Assembly: GCA_038496675.1 (NCBI GenBank)
Contig: CM076649.1
Span: forward strand, 18,592,337 to 18,656,336
DNA from: Rachycentron canadum
Lineage: Eukaryota > Chordata > Actinopteri > Carangiformes > Rachycentridae
DNA length: 64,000 bases
Direction of reading: 5' to 3'
Shown: piece by piece, positions 1 to 12,334 of the stretch
How the letters are laid out: each line of letters begins with the position of its first letter
Position numbering within the stretch: the stretch's first letter is position 1
Notes under the pieces: model-generated
Databases searched by the model: none
Seen by the model: the letters and a program-made list of their open reading frames with translations, nothing else
Told to the model about the DNA's origin: nothing
Position numbers and translations under genes: made by a program

Positions 1-1779
1 TAAAATTTCCATATGTTTATCTTTTGACCACAGTCCACTGCAGGTAATACAATGACTATACCTGAAGCAACCCCACATTAAATAAGGCAAACTATCACTT
101 TAAGATGTAGACATATTCCATCTTAAGGTGCAGAAAATTTACCTGTTAAATGTTAAATGTCGTCTAGCTACGAAATCGCCACAATGCTATTCGCACAAAT
201 GACCTTTCATGAAAATGTACAGATGTGTCAACAGGCTATGGTGGGATGTGGACACCACATGGGCATTTTGGTCCAATTCATTTTAATCTACACCCATCCA
301 TAGCTAACTGTGGGAGTGGAAATCAGGCTCATCCAGTTTCACAATGAATGAGATTTATGAAACTAAAGCGTGCATACTCAGAGTGCAGATGCATGTTTGT
401 TTATTTTTTTTATGCACTTTTTGGAAGTTAAGTTGTGGTGTTTTGTGTATCTCCCGAAATGCTTCTCATAGTATCTTTATTCCCATAATATAATGGGTGC
501 AAGCATGCTTTGATGTAATCCATACAGTGCTGTACTGACTGTACGCTAGAAATCTAGCTGTAGACCTTTCTTTGCTGTGAGTAATTCAAACCAAGCGTTG
601 AGAATAACGTCTGAACAGACAGAATTTTATATATATGTAATCGTAAATGGGTAAAACGTAACACAATCTTATCTGTCAAACATCTGATATATTATGTCAT
701 ATGAATTAGCAGGGCTGTGTACTTAGTCTGCATTCTAAAGATCTCTTCCTCTATACTTGCGAGCGAATACATTTTAAGCAACCTGCACCATTTCATTAAT
801 GATGAATTTTATCTCTCAACAAAGCCAACAAAGGGTTCCTCTCTTCCTTGCAATGTATCACTGCATCAGTCATCTCCTCTCTTTGCAGACTTGTGCAAAC
901 TCCTCGTGAAGTTAAAAGGATAAAGTTCTTAACGTAAAACTTTTCCTTCCAACTCATTTCCCATTAGACCCAAAGAGATATGGCATGAAATTTCTCATTA
1001 ACACTTTCTTGCTGAAGGGGCTTCTACAGCCCAGGCCTGCAGGGGTGTATCCAGAACATTTTGAACAAAGGTGCAGGCGGCAGCAGCCATCAGCTGCCAC
1101 ATAAGTAATGTATTTATTGATGTTAAAAGAGCCAAATGGCAGTGCAAGTACGCTGATGTAGAGTAGGGCGGATGTCTCTTTAGGACAGTCTATTCAATCC
1201 ATGTGTCATTAAGCTGGCTATTAGCCTTTGAGCAGGAGCTTACAGGATCAGGTTATAATTGTCTTTTAAAATGAGGAGGCACTGCTGAAACAGCTACATT
1301 CGTTTATCTCTTTCTTCCTAACATATCCATCCGATTCAGCTCTATTGATATTTTGCAGTCGTTGGGGACAGAAAACTGCACTGGGCCAGATTTTCTGAAC
1401 GTGACACCGAAATAACTCCAATGCCATTACATGTTATATATGCTATGAATTCAAATAACGTATCTGGAAAAACAGTGCTAAGCATTTATGGCTTTTTAAG
1501 AGCTGAATATTGCAAGTGATGCTGTAGAGGTGTAGCAAAGTTGTTTGCCCGTGTATGTTGACACAGATGGCTAATCAAAACATTTAATTATAAACTGAAT
1601 TGCATAATGCAGCGTCTGTCTCCATTCTGTAATTGGTATATCATGACACTGACAGCCAGACGGCAGCCGGCACCGCTAAAACAGAATAGGGTGACTGAGG
1701 ATGTAGTAGAATACAATTCATTTTTGGAAGGCATGTGCAGTCAGTACACGTGGTGACTGCAGACATCCACACACAGACG
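1..1779. other. Intergenic, nothing recognised
   Basis: AT-rich sequence with stops in every frame. The longest open frame (717-923, 68 codons) has no recognisable domain and an unremarkable start context, so it is treated as chance. No repeat family, RNA gene or promoter was recognised. Confidence 0.6.
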
Positions 1780-3640
1780 GGCCTTCATAGATTTGGGCAG
1801 ATAACATAAGGTGGACATGAATTGGCCTCAAGGCATAGGTGTAAATCCTGGGGGGGCAGGGAGGGCCATGACCCCTGATTTTGAATGTTGTTCCTCGAAG
1901 TGAACCTATGTAAATTTAAGTAATGTAAGAATGATGTACTAAAAGTAATTTTTTCAATACAAAACAATGTTTTTTTTTTCATGTGTAAAATGCTTTCACT
2001 GCCGCGTCCCCCCCCCCCGCCGCGTCACAGTGGTTTAATCCACCTGCTGTGATCCCACACACATTAGCCCAGTATGAGTTGTTGTGGCTCAGGGGGAAGG
2101 AAAACGGACATGCAACGGATTTTAAGTGCACCAAAACAAGAAGTAAGTCCCCAGAAACACTAAAGGCAATTTGATGATATCTTCACAAGAAAGGAATAAA
2201 GTGCTCATGGAAATGTTAACATAATGGCGTCATTAGGCAAAAGGAGACTGAGAGACCAGAGCTGGGCACAGAGAAGCAGGAAGACCAGAAACAGTCAGAC
2301 AGTCTGGAGTCTCAGGTAAAGTTTGTTCAGCTTTTGTTTATCAGTGTTTTTGTGTCATAATACTACCCACTATATATATATAATAATACCCACTATTTAT
2401 ATTTTATTCAAGTACACAGGGGTTACAATGGGCCACAAGGATCCACACTGGCAGCGAAACCTTTGATTAATAAATAAATTAATGTAAGACTCACGCAGAG
2501 ACTCGGAGGCAGGAGAGAGGCCCCTCCTGGGCGATCATCACTCCAGGCGATGGTCTTTGTAAATTCAGTGTTGTACAAAAGAAGCGACGTCCTGCTTACA
2601 AACACATAAAAAGCTTCATATTACAATTTCACAGTGTTATTTTAAAGATCAGCTCAACATTGTGATAAAAGCTGCAGTAGGTAATCCGTGAGATGTTAGC
2701 ATGAGCGAGCTAAAGTTCGAAAGCCCTCCCCTGAAACACACACAGGGGTCGCAGGGGTCGACGAGGGGGAGAGCAGATATATCCAAAGACAGAAATCCAA
2801 AGAACTTTTGTAATAACACATCTAAGACTACACTAATGAATATGAACAGCCAACATGACTATTGCTAGTACTCAATGCTGTCGAGCCAGTTTGTCAGTAT
2901 TGGTACAATAAATACAATACAATTGAGAGCTCACTGATGTAAAGCTGCATTTCAGCCAAAGTTAGAAGCATCAACCAGGTCAGCGATAGCACGAATGCTA
3001 AGTCAGCTAAGTTACTTATACAGCCAGTTTATTTTGAATGTCTTAACTTTTCAGTGATTGTCTGCCGCAGCACCTACGTAGCTACACTGATGTGTTTTGT
3101 TTTATTTGTTCTACCGCTCACGTGTTTTTCATGTTAGAGCTTGTTAGAGGATGAGAGCATTGTTAGCTCTGTTTCCGAGTGCACTCCAGACCCAGGCCCT
3201 TCTGGTCAAAGAGGGCAGACACGGATGAGGGAGAGGAGGTCGTGGGAGAGGACGGGGAGTCTTTGCGAAGACAAAAAAAATGACAAAAAGATGTTTCTGA
3301 AATGGATTAACTCCTCTAGCTTTAAAGGAGAGTCACTTGTTGACCAGCGGAGACAGAGCCAGACTGCTCCCTGCCAGACATACAGTTGGACCTGCTAATA
3401 ATAATCATCATTTTTGACAAATATAAACAGCAGAGACGTGTTGTCTCTTTTGGAAGACATTTACATTGTTGCACACAGTTGTAAACACAACATGTACCAC
3501 AAAGGGTCGTGGTACATGTGTAGAGAAGTCCAAACCTTGGCTCTTTTCTAACCTCTGCTCATCGGGCCCATCAGTGTGTGAAGTGGGTGTAAAGGTCAGA
3601 AAGTTACACATATTGTTGGACACAGGAACCCCTCTTATCT
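1780..3640. mobile_element. Possible decayed DNA transposon, unclassified
   Basis: This stretch differs in texture from its flanks. It has a G-run near 1850, a C-run at 2009-2019 within a CpG-containing patch, and a GA-rich open frame at 3141-3398 whose product is rich in Arg, Glu and Ser. The sequence near 1830-1915 resembles, from memory, ends of fish hAT-like repeats. I could not find matching terminal inverted repeats or a transposase motif, so both class and borders are uncertain. It may be several unrelated pieces. Confidence 0.25.
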
Positions 3641-5004
3641 GACAGCAGAATGGTGTAGGGGGACCGAGTATACTGTCACCTCACAGCCACCTTTTGACTG
3701 CAAAAAAAAATGAGTCCTTTATATTGACTTGCAAATTGTTCTTCAAAGTAAATTAAATTCAAGTGATAAAACAAGGGTAAAAGAAAATAATTAGCATAAG
3801 CTGGTTTAAAAGTGAATAAGCTTGAAATAAATAAGAGCCAGCAAATACATCGCACAATCGGAAGAGTACCTTAAGATTGGATAGTTAATGTGTGTTTACC
3901 TGAGTGTCTGTGTATTATTCTGTAAATATGTTTGAGAGACAACACATTGCTCTGAGAGAGACGTGCTTTGATCAGACATTCAATCAACCTTTGCAACTTT
4001 GACTGTCCTCGATGTGTCAGAAAGAAACTCCTGAAGCAGCTGAAAGTGCTTATGACTCTTTTTTTTTTTTTTTTTTACAGTCTGTGCTCACATTATCCAT
4101 TTGACACTCTTCAGTCCAACATACAAAGACAACAAAAATCAATACTCTTGAGGAGTGGATGGAGGGCCTTTATCTTTTGTGGCTGGTGATTTGGCTGTGT
4201 GAATTATTCATTGCAGAAAGCTATGGCCTGATGCTGGTGAGCACAGCGGATAGGAATAACAGCTTTTCCTTATCACTCTTAATCTTAGGAGCTGCAGTAA
4301 TGCAATTCTTAACATTTAGCACTTAATGGTCTGTCAGAGAGGGAACATGATCTAAGACCATTAGGGATGTTTTGTGCTGAGGTTCAAAACCGGCTTTTCG
4401 CATCTTATCTCTGCCACTGAGCTGACTAAGGAAGCAGAAAGCCATGAAAGGTGTGAGCAAAGTCAAGTTTTGGGATACGGTCAGCCTGTCAAATGCAGTT
4501 CCTCTGCTTTTTACAAAGTAATTAGCAACAAATACAATATCATATTTAAACAGACAAATGGACAATTTAATAAATTACTATGTTTATGCAATGACCACAT
4601 CATACATTTTGCCCCCTACTGGCTTTTAATGGTATCCTAAAGTTAACTTGGCTGCTTTACCTGTCATAATCAGCTGATTCTTATTTCAGCAATGCTAATG
4701 TTAGCTAACAGCAAATAGCAAGTGGTAATAACAAAACAGGACAACGGCCAGTGTCAGAAAATAAAGTTGATTTAGGTGCTTCATCTCTTGTCATCATCTT
4801 TTGCATCTGATGTCATTAGCTAACAGCAGCTAACGATACTGTGTAACGTTTGTAAAGTTTTCTGTTTTCATTGTTCCTTGTTATTCTTTCCTGGCCACTG
4901 TGTTTCCTGTTTTATTGTGTGCTCACCTTTCGTGTCCTTCCATCTCCTGTTCCCTGTGCATTACTGACATAGACTGACATAGACTGCTTGCATCTATCAA
5001 TGTC
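3641..5004. other. Intergenic, poly-T tract and one CTCF-like motif
   Basis: AT-rich unique-looking sequence with a T-run at 4059-4076. The only specific match is GCCCCCTACTGG at 4611-4622, which fits the minus-strand form of the CTCF core. The overlapping open frames at 4323-4640 on both strands have no recognisable domain. Confidence 0.4.
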
Positions 5005-5165
5005 CATCAGGGGTCGACTCCACTGGTTGTATTTAAAAGTCAGATTGAATTGAAGTTTATGGGAAAATGGCCCTACTCCTCGCTTATTACCTCAGTAAAT
5101 TTTTTCCTGAGTTTATGGTCTCAGTCTCTAGTTTCAAGTCTTCAATACAACATGATGTTCAGTGG
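5005..5165 (-). repeat. Dispersed teleost repeat, copy in reverse orientation
   Basis: The reverse complement matches 43040-43190 by eye over more than 100 bases. Shared elements are the block around 'catagacttcaa', the phrase 'gagtttatgg', and the block around 'ttgaaac'. The two copies lie in opposite orientations. The family is familiar from perch-like fish genomes, but I cannot name its class. It has no coding capacity. Confidence 0.65.
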
Positions 5166-8100
5166 ATTGCCACTTGGTTCCTGCAACTTTACCATACTTG
5201 ACTGAACTCTGGCCACTTACCTGCCCCTGCTCCATTCCCATGTTCGACCTGTTGTCTATATAGCACATGTCTCCCTCATGTTGTCTCAGATTGTCTTTGT
5301 CTTTTGTGTACATAGGTCTCTTGCAGTTCAATGTGCATGATCTCAGCGTATGGACAGATTTGTTTGCCTGATCATCTGTGTATGATCTTTCACTACTAAA
5401 GTTTGTGTTTTACTTTAGGACCTGGTATCCAATGTGTTCTCTGTGTTTTAAGTCTGATTAACCCAGAGTTGCCACGTACTGGTTATTGGAATGGTAAGAA
5501 CAGAACTGGAAAACATTCAGGCTAACGTTTCAGTGTTTGTAAGAAAATCGTTCTTGCTTCCAGGCCATCACAGGAATAAGTGCAGGATTAATGCAGGGTG
5601 TTGTTTGCTAAAGGAAAAGTGTGCAAGTGTTAATGCTATCCAGCGGTTTAGCTTCTCCCCATAAGCCAAACCACAAACATGAACAGTATTTTAGTGAACA
5701 AGTGAATCCTGACTCTAAGTGATGGAGCTGCTCTGCAGTGGAGAAAACAGGAAGCTGGAATAATACCAAGTGAGAAAGAATGACAGTGAGTGAGTGGCTC
5801 TGTTCAAGTTTGGGAATAACAACTGTATTTACTGAGGAGAGGTACTGAGGTGATTCCATGCTCCTCACTCTGGGCCAGTTTGACAACACAGAGACACCTC
5901 CATTAGCATAAAATCTCAGTGCAGTTCAGACATGTAGCAGAGCTGAGATGCTGTGGCTTCTTAACATTGCAGGGCTTGGGCAGACAAGAATGACTGACAA
6001 TGTCCTCACTGCTGTACATTTCCAACCCGGGCTCTTGTTGTTTGGTGCCACAGGTCTGTGGGATTGTTACCCTGGAAAAACAGAGCTCTTAGTGCAGAGT
6101 TAGCCTCGGGGTAAGGTAACTAAGTTTTACAGGTTTAAAATAAGGCAGTTTTTATTTTCTTCAAGCTGTCTGACTTCCATAAATCTAATCTAAGATCACC
6201 ATCAAGACTGGCCAAAAATCTCTTTGTGAGAAGGACCCAGGTTTAAACAGAGAAAATGATTTCCTCCTAACCAAGCGATTGATCGGAGCTGCAATGATGG
6301 AAGACAAAGCAAGGTAAAGAAGACAAAGCACACGATAAATAAATTATATGACAAAATTTACAGTGATGAGACTAAAAATCTACATTTTTTTCAGTAAATT
6401 AACACAGACTAAATTAAACCCAAGCAACAAAACTAAAACCGCTCCATTAAAACTATGATGGCAAACTCTAAATGTCTAATTCATGCGTAGACATATATCA
6501 CCATTTGGGTGATGACTGACATGATGTCAAGTGTCAAGGGCATCTATGAATTTTTCCATCTCCACAAGTTGGATTGTGTTAAGGAATGGGAAAGATTGTT
6601 ATTCTCAATATAGAAACAGAAAACAGAACCCTTCAATTAAAATATTACTCAGGGAGCCATTGAGGTTTCTTGCTGTCAAAGTTCACTTCTCATACAAACA
6701 GAACTCTCTATCTGCTACTCAACAATAGAGGATGGTGCTACAAGTCAGCAACTGGCATCTAGACAACCCCCCCCCCTCCAAAAAATGACAAAGAACTATT
6801 GTTGCAGAACTTAACAACAACACTGCGTAACCCATTCAGTACATGCTGCTGTTGGATCTCTGCTCTAATTAGCTTAGCTTAATTGATTGTTGTGCACTCA
6901 AGTGTATTTGATTGAGTAAGGTGATGTTGGTGGTGTGCCAGACAACCTTCGAGGTTGCTACAGCTACAGTGGATGACAGAAGTGAACGTTAAAGAGGAAT
7001 GGAAAGACTGCAGAGCACCAAGTCCAAAAACTGATTTGTGTGGTTACAAAAGAAGCTGTACTGCATGTGGCTGCCTCACACTTTAACCAGCTACATGAAA
7101 TGATCTATGATTTCTTTTGCTGGATGCATCAATCATTGTGCAACCTAACAACCCTCTCTCCCAAAACTTATGTCTGTTTATTTCTAAATGTTTTTTGCCA
7201 GATGTGCCTCAGAGAAAATATAATTATGGATTATGTTCCCTGCAGCATTTTTCATCCATTTCACTCAGTGCTACATCCTCCTCACACTTTGGAGTCACGT
7301 GCCGAGTCCTGTCAGTGGTTTCGTTAAGGTTGTGAAACATTTTGACCAAAGCTGATATTTGTAAGTTTTGTTATTTCTTCGTGGCCAGTGTTGGCATTAA
7401 CAGCTGTTTACTTACCAATCTTGGAAAGAGCCTCAGCCTCAGATGTGTTCACAAGACATGAGGTTACGTCAGCTGAGCAGAGATATCCTCCTCCTCTTCT
7501 AACCAATCAGAGAAGGCCAAAGTCAGGGGTGGGAGCTCATGGCTGTCAATCAACACGTCAACGAGGCTCTGGGCTGCTCTTGCACTGAGGCTTCAAGCTT
7601 GTCTTAACTGTTGGAAGATGTCACTATGGCTGACTCACAGACCATCAAACCCTCGATTCCTGCTGTAGCTGAGACAGCAAACACGACCAGGACGTCCAGG
7701 TGAAGGCCAGGGCAGGACATAATGGAGCAGGAAGACAGCATCTCATGCTCAGCCTGATTTCCCTAACTTGGATATTGTAATTTTAACTGTAACCAGCAGC
7801 TAAATTCATGACACTCGTCTCGCAAAGCAACAAAAGCAGATGCTGCCAGCAGCCTCTGAAACATTTCTTTCTCTGTGGATGAATCAATTTTGTTTTTAAC
7901 TCTTAGTTGAATAATAAGCCATGTGGTATTTCTAGCAATATGATATTACTTTAAAAGACTCACCAGCTTTCTGAATAATATTTTGTATAATTGTTTTACT
8001 TATTGATTTTTTTTTTTTTTGCAACTGTAGAATTATCTCTTCCATGCCATCTGTCTTTCTGTCATGTTGTGAATAGTCAACCACACAGCAGAAGTAGTCG

Positions 8101-10399
8101 TAGTCATTTGACCGTGTTTTTTACAGCGATAATAACAGAAAGCAATTATGTGATGGTCTGCAAGCGTGGCCACGGGGGCATTATGAAATGTTCATGCAAT
8201 TCCTCTATTGAATATCAAGAAGCCACCATGAGTAATGTTGGGGAGATTGTTAAAAGAGGGAAGCACTTTTTTGGTAAAATGACTCTTATCATGGCATCTA
8301 ATGCACTCCACTCAAAACTGCATACAGTACGGATGACAACTTTATCCATACCACACAACTTCAAGTGTATGTGATTGAGCTTCACTTGATCTTAAATCTA
8401 ACTAGGTCCCACATGCTGCTGTGAGCTATGAGCACAGAGTACCCTCCATGTATCCTTGTTAGCATGTCCTGCAGCAGCTCAGCGGGCCCAGAAGACACCA
8501 GGGAACTGCTCAAAAGGCAGCACCTGGAAAGGCGTGATGAGATGTGATGTGCTACAGTGAGCAGGGAAATGAAGATCAGTGCGTCACTCGTGGGTGATGG
8601 GGTGTCACACCTTAAAACACTACACTTCTCCCTCTGCCTCCTTACTCTCTACCTCTGTTTATGATCTTTTTCCAGGCTGGTAAAAGAGAGAAAGATCTGT
8701 TTTCACTGGGGCGACATAAGTGTATCCAGGGTATATGTTGCAGCCTTTCTCTCCTGCTCTGCGTTCAAAAGCTTTACTCTTAAGATCATGTTCCTGCTTT
8801 GCCTGAAAATAGCTCAGGAGAAAATTACACAGCATCAACACATCCTTTGCCAGTGTACTTTCTCCTGCAATTTTGGTTTTCGTTTTCACGTGACAGAGGT
8901 GATTAATCTTCTGCACTTTGACCTGTGCAGCCTCTGTTTGAGTGCCTGTCTAATTGTTTCTGTAATATCACCGCTCATTCTGCCACTGTTCATTAACAGC
9001 TGAACAATGATTTGGGATAGTACGAGAGCTTCAGGGATGCACACTCATTGGGGGGTGAAGATGCACACCCCCTAGGGAGAAACAGGGGAAGAACAAATTT
9101 TGATTTCACAGATTTACAGTTTTAGCATGAGGATACAATCCAATCAAATGTGTTTAAATTTGTGATAAAAAGCTTATTTTTAAACCCGAAATGTGGGATT
9201 TATGAACAGCCGTTCAACAGACTTCACACAATGCTGATTAAGTCAGTCAACGCCAGGTAAATGTCTCAGTATTTCAGTTTTAAAGTCTGTGATACACTGG
9301 TAGCAATGCATTTTACATCCACTGCCAATATTTGATATTTGATTTTCCAGTGCCACGAAGATGGTGTAGGCTGCAGCAGCTAGAAGTACGGCGGAGCCTA
9401 TGTAGGAAAAAGGTAAGGAGAGGCAAGGAAAGTTTCTTATGTTCCAAGTTAAAAAAAAAAAAGAAACTTGGCGTTCAGAGGAAGGAGTCGAGTCTGAAAA
9501 AAACTAATTAATCGACCAACACAGATTGCCACAGGTTTGGCACATAAACTCGCCTCAACAGTGTTTGTGTATTTACTATCACTGCCAGAAGAGGGAGACA
9601 AATTTGCACACTGCAAGTCTGAACACAAACTGTTCTTTCATTTGGCAAAAATGATGACAAGGCCTGTTAGATATTGTTTCACCTGCACCCTCCCTCTGTT
9701 AGAGAAAGTGTGTATCCGTGGGTGGATGAGGATTGTCCAGAGCAGACTGAGTTTGACAAAAGAAAAACATCCTTTTTATTGTTTTCTTACATAGCCTGCA
9801 GTTTATGCAGTGAACATTGCAGCCACATTTCACGCACGTTTTATGCAGGATTCTGCTTTACCCAGAGGCTTGAAGACTTCTGAAGGTACCATGTCTTCAT
9901 TGACTTTACATATTCATATATTCATTTTTTGACAAAACATCTATCATTTTGATCTTAAAGAGAAATCGTGACATGCTGCATTTTTCAAGTAGTTTTTTTT
10001 CCCCCCTTACTAGGCTCATGTCAATTTGGTGAAAAAAATGTCCCCTCTGTGATATAGAAGGTTAAAGTCTGGGATGGGTTATTTTGATATTTTTGTTGAT
10101 AGTGTCATTACTGCTCTGGACATGGAAGCCACGAGGAGCACCATCGAAGCATGGTTGGAGAACCCAGTGAAGTTTGAGAAGTCGCATGGTGTTAATAAGA
10201 TGGAGGAGACTCACATTCTTACTGTGGAGGGCTTCCTTCTTACACCTATGTGCTGACCCATACCCGATGCTACTTTATTTCCATCCCATATGAAGAATGC
10301 AAAAAGAGGAGGCGCTGGAGGAACTGCCTGCTGCCAGACCCTCCTGTATTTGAAATACGAGAACCAATCGAAATTCTACGTTAAATGTGCAGCCCCGTC
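5166..10399. other. Intergenic, no gene recognised
   Basis: Five kilobases of AT-rich sequence. Open frames here (for example 7040-7327 and 7991-8374, up to 127 codons) show no domain and no splice signals arranged as in an exon. A C-run lies at 6769-6777 and homopolymer runs occur at 8010, 9450 and 10000. The segment 7480-7560 contains a CCAATCAG motif in a locally GC-richer context and might be part of a repeat, but this is not certain. Confidence 0.5.
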
Positions 10400-10546
10400 C
10401 AGGAGACAGTTAGCTTAGTTAGCCTAGCGTAAAGACTGGAAGCAGTAGCCACCCTCCGTGACTCTGTCCACATAAAAAAATAAAAAGGTCAACTAATCAG
10501 CATCTTATAACTTGGTTTATTTGTAAAAAATCAAAAGTATAAAAAC
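10400..10546 (+). repeat. Partial copy of a fish MITE-like repeat (family A)
   Basis: It contains the sequence run 'gttagcttagttagcctagcgtaaagactggaagcag', here split by small changes, followed by 'ctctgtccacataa' and an AT-rich tail. The same order of blocks appears at 14540-14860 and 58621-58905. I infer a truncated non-autonomous element. No reading frame is present. Confidence 0.6.
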
Positions 10547-10850
10547 AGGTTTTCCCTGGTTTTCTAGGGAGTTATTGCTAACAATTCCTTGGTTAGGTAC
10601 AATGACTCCCTAATGGGTAAGTGAGGTAAAAAGGTGATGGCAGGTTAACTTTCCCACTTTTGGACTAACCCAAGTTAATGTTCTCCCCTTTATTTCTGTT
10701 GATAACAACAATCTATCTCATGAAAATGCGAAAACAATGAAACACTGTGCGTTTACATGACTGTATAGTAAGTTTCATCCCAAAACTTTAAAGTCTTGGT
10801 TTGGTCTCACAGCTTGCTTGTAGCGTTGTTTTCAAAGTTAGCATCTAGCT

Positions 10851-10876
10851 GGGGTTAGGGTTAGAGTTAGGGTTAA
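10851..10876 (+). repeat. Short interstitial telomere-like repeat
   Basis: Four nearly contiguous copies of TTAGGG, one with a substitution (TTAGAG), then TTAAGC. It is too short to imply a chromosome fusion. Such short tracts arise by break repair or by chance. Confidence 0.7.
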
Positions 10877-12289
10877 GCAGCTTAAGATCCAGATATTTCC
10901 TTCAGGTGTTGGTAGAGATCACATTCAGGGCTGAAAGACAGTGGGTATTGGATTTGCATTCACCAGGTGCTCAGGAAAAACAACCCCAAATGAATGCTTA
11001 TGTCACTCAATAACTGCTGCATGTGTGAATAAGCGACTGTTTACTAACAGCTAACAAATGTATTTTTACTTGTCTAACTAGAGTATTTGTTTAAACCCAG
11101 AACATTGGCGCACAATCAGTCACAGTTTAGATTGCTTCAAACCAAGAGCTTGTACGTGGTATTTGTGCCATAATAGATGTTTGAAAGTTTGTGTGTGAAG
11201 ATGGCTTTATCTAAAAGAGGGGGAAAAAACACATATAATAGATTTCTCCAGCTTTCCGTGTACTTGAAAGCCATTAATCAACACACAGAATGGCTGAAAG
11301 CATATAACACGTCGCATATCACATCAGAAGCCACTTAAGACAAAAACAAGGCAGACAGAAAATAATATCAGCCGAATGTAGAAAACATGCCTCTGTCACC
11401 TTTGATTTATGTAGCCAATATTGTATATATTATATGGTGTTTTTATGATTATTACCTATTTTACTTTATCAATCCTGCTTTATGTGTGCAAATAACAGTA
11501 TATTTATGTTTAACCTAATGTTTACAGTAAATACTTTCACAGACCAGTGCCAAACTAATTTACTGTATGGAAGTGTCTGTAAGTATTTTCCTCTCAGAGC
11601 TTTCTCCTGTGTTTAAGTATCTGACAGGGAAACGCTTCTACAGAGAAAAATGCATAGCATTGGTCACAAGAGGGCATGTCACCCTATAAAACAACCAAGT
11701 TGCTAATGACTTTTTCAGGAACTAATTTTCTGCTTTGTGGCGCAGCCCATAAAACAAGGTTATTCTCCTCCATCAAGGGATGAATAGAGATTTAACTGTC
11801 TTTTCTGTTTATCGTCACACAGCAACATTTACACATTACTTATGCCACTAACTGAAGAGGGTCCCTGTTGACTTTGTCACTTCTTTCCTTATGGTTTTTT
11901 TTTTTATCCATTGTGCAAGTGCAATGGTAAAAGCACTGATCCATTCTGCATGTCGACCACAAGCTCAAGTGTTATACTGGAGGCTTAACAGGAACCTATG
12001 TGTCCAAACATTTTGCCTCGCTGGTTTTGCATATTCTGCATCTTTTTTTTTTTCAAATAGTCAAAACACAGGATTGCAGCAGCAGAAATCAATTTGACAG
12101 TAATGCTGAAATTAGCTGTAAAATGCTGAGCTCTCACCATTATACAAGCCAACCCATGCACTGTAATTCTCCCACCTGCTACACTGCCATTACTCACTTC
12201 CAAACCTCAGGGGTTGGATATGTGATGACTTGGGTCTACCAGATGACAACATGATTTTAATGTATGTGGAAGGATGAGAGTTTTGTTAA

Positions 12290-12290
<1 letters not shown>
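10877..12290. other. Intergenic, nothing recognised
   Basis: AT-rich sequence with a T-run near 11898 and another at 12043-12052. Overlapping open frames at 11891-12254 occur on both strands and carry no domain. Confidence 0.5.
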
Positions 12291-12321
<31 letters not shown>

Positions 12322-12334
12322 ACACACACACACC
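12291..12334. repeat. CA microsatellite
   Basis: (CA)n interrupted once by GA at about 12316. About 22 units. Confidence 0.95.

Noticed and set aside
7991..8374. 127-codon plus-strand open frame in the intergenic region
   Set aside because: It starts within a poly-T tract giving an artificial Phe-rich, signal-like N-terminus. No domain follows.
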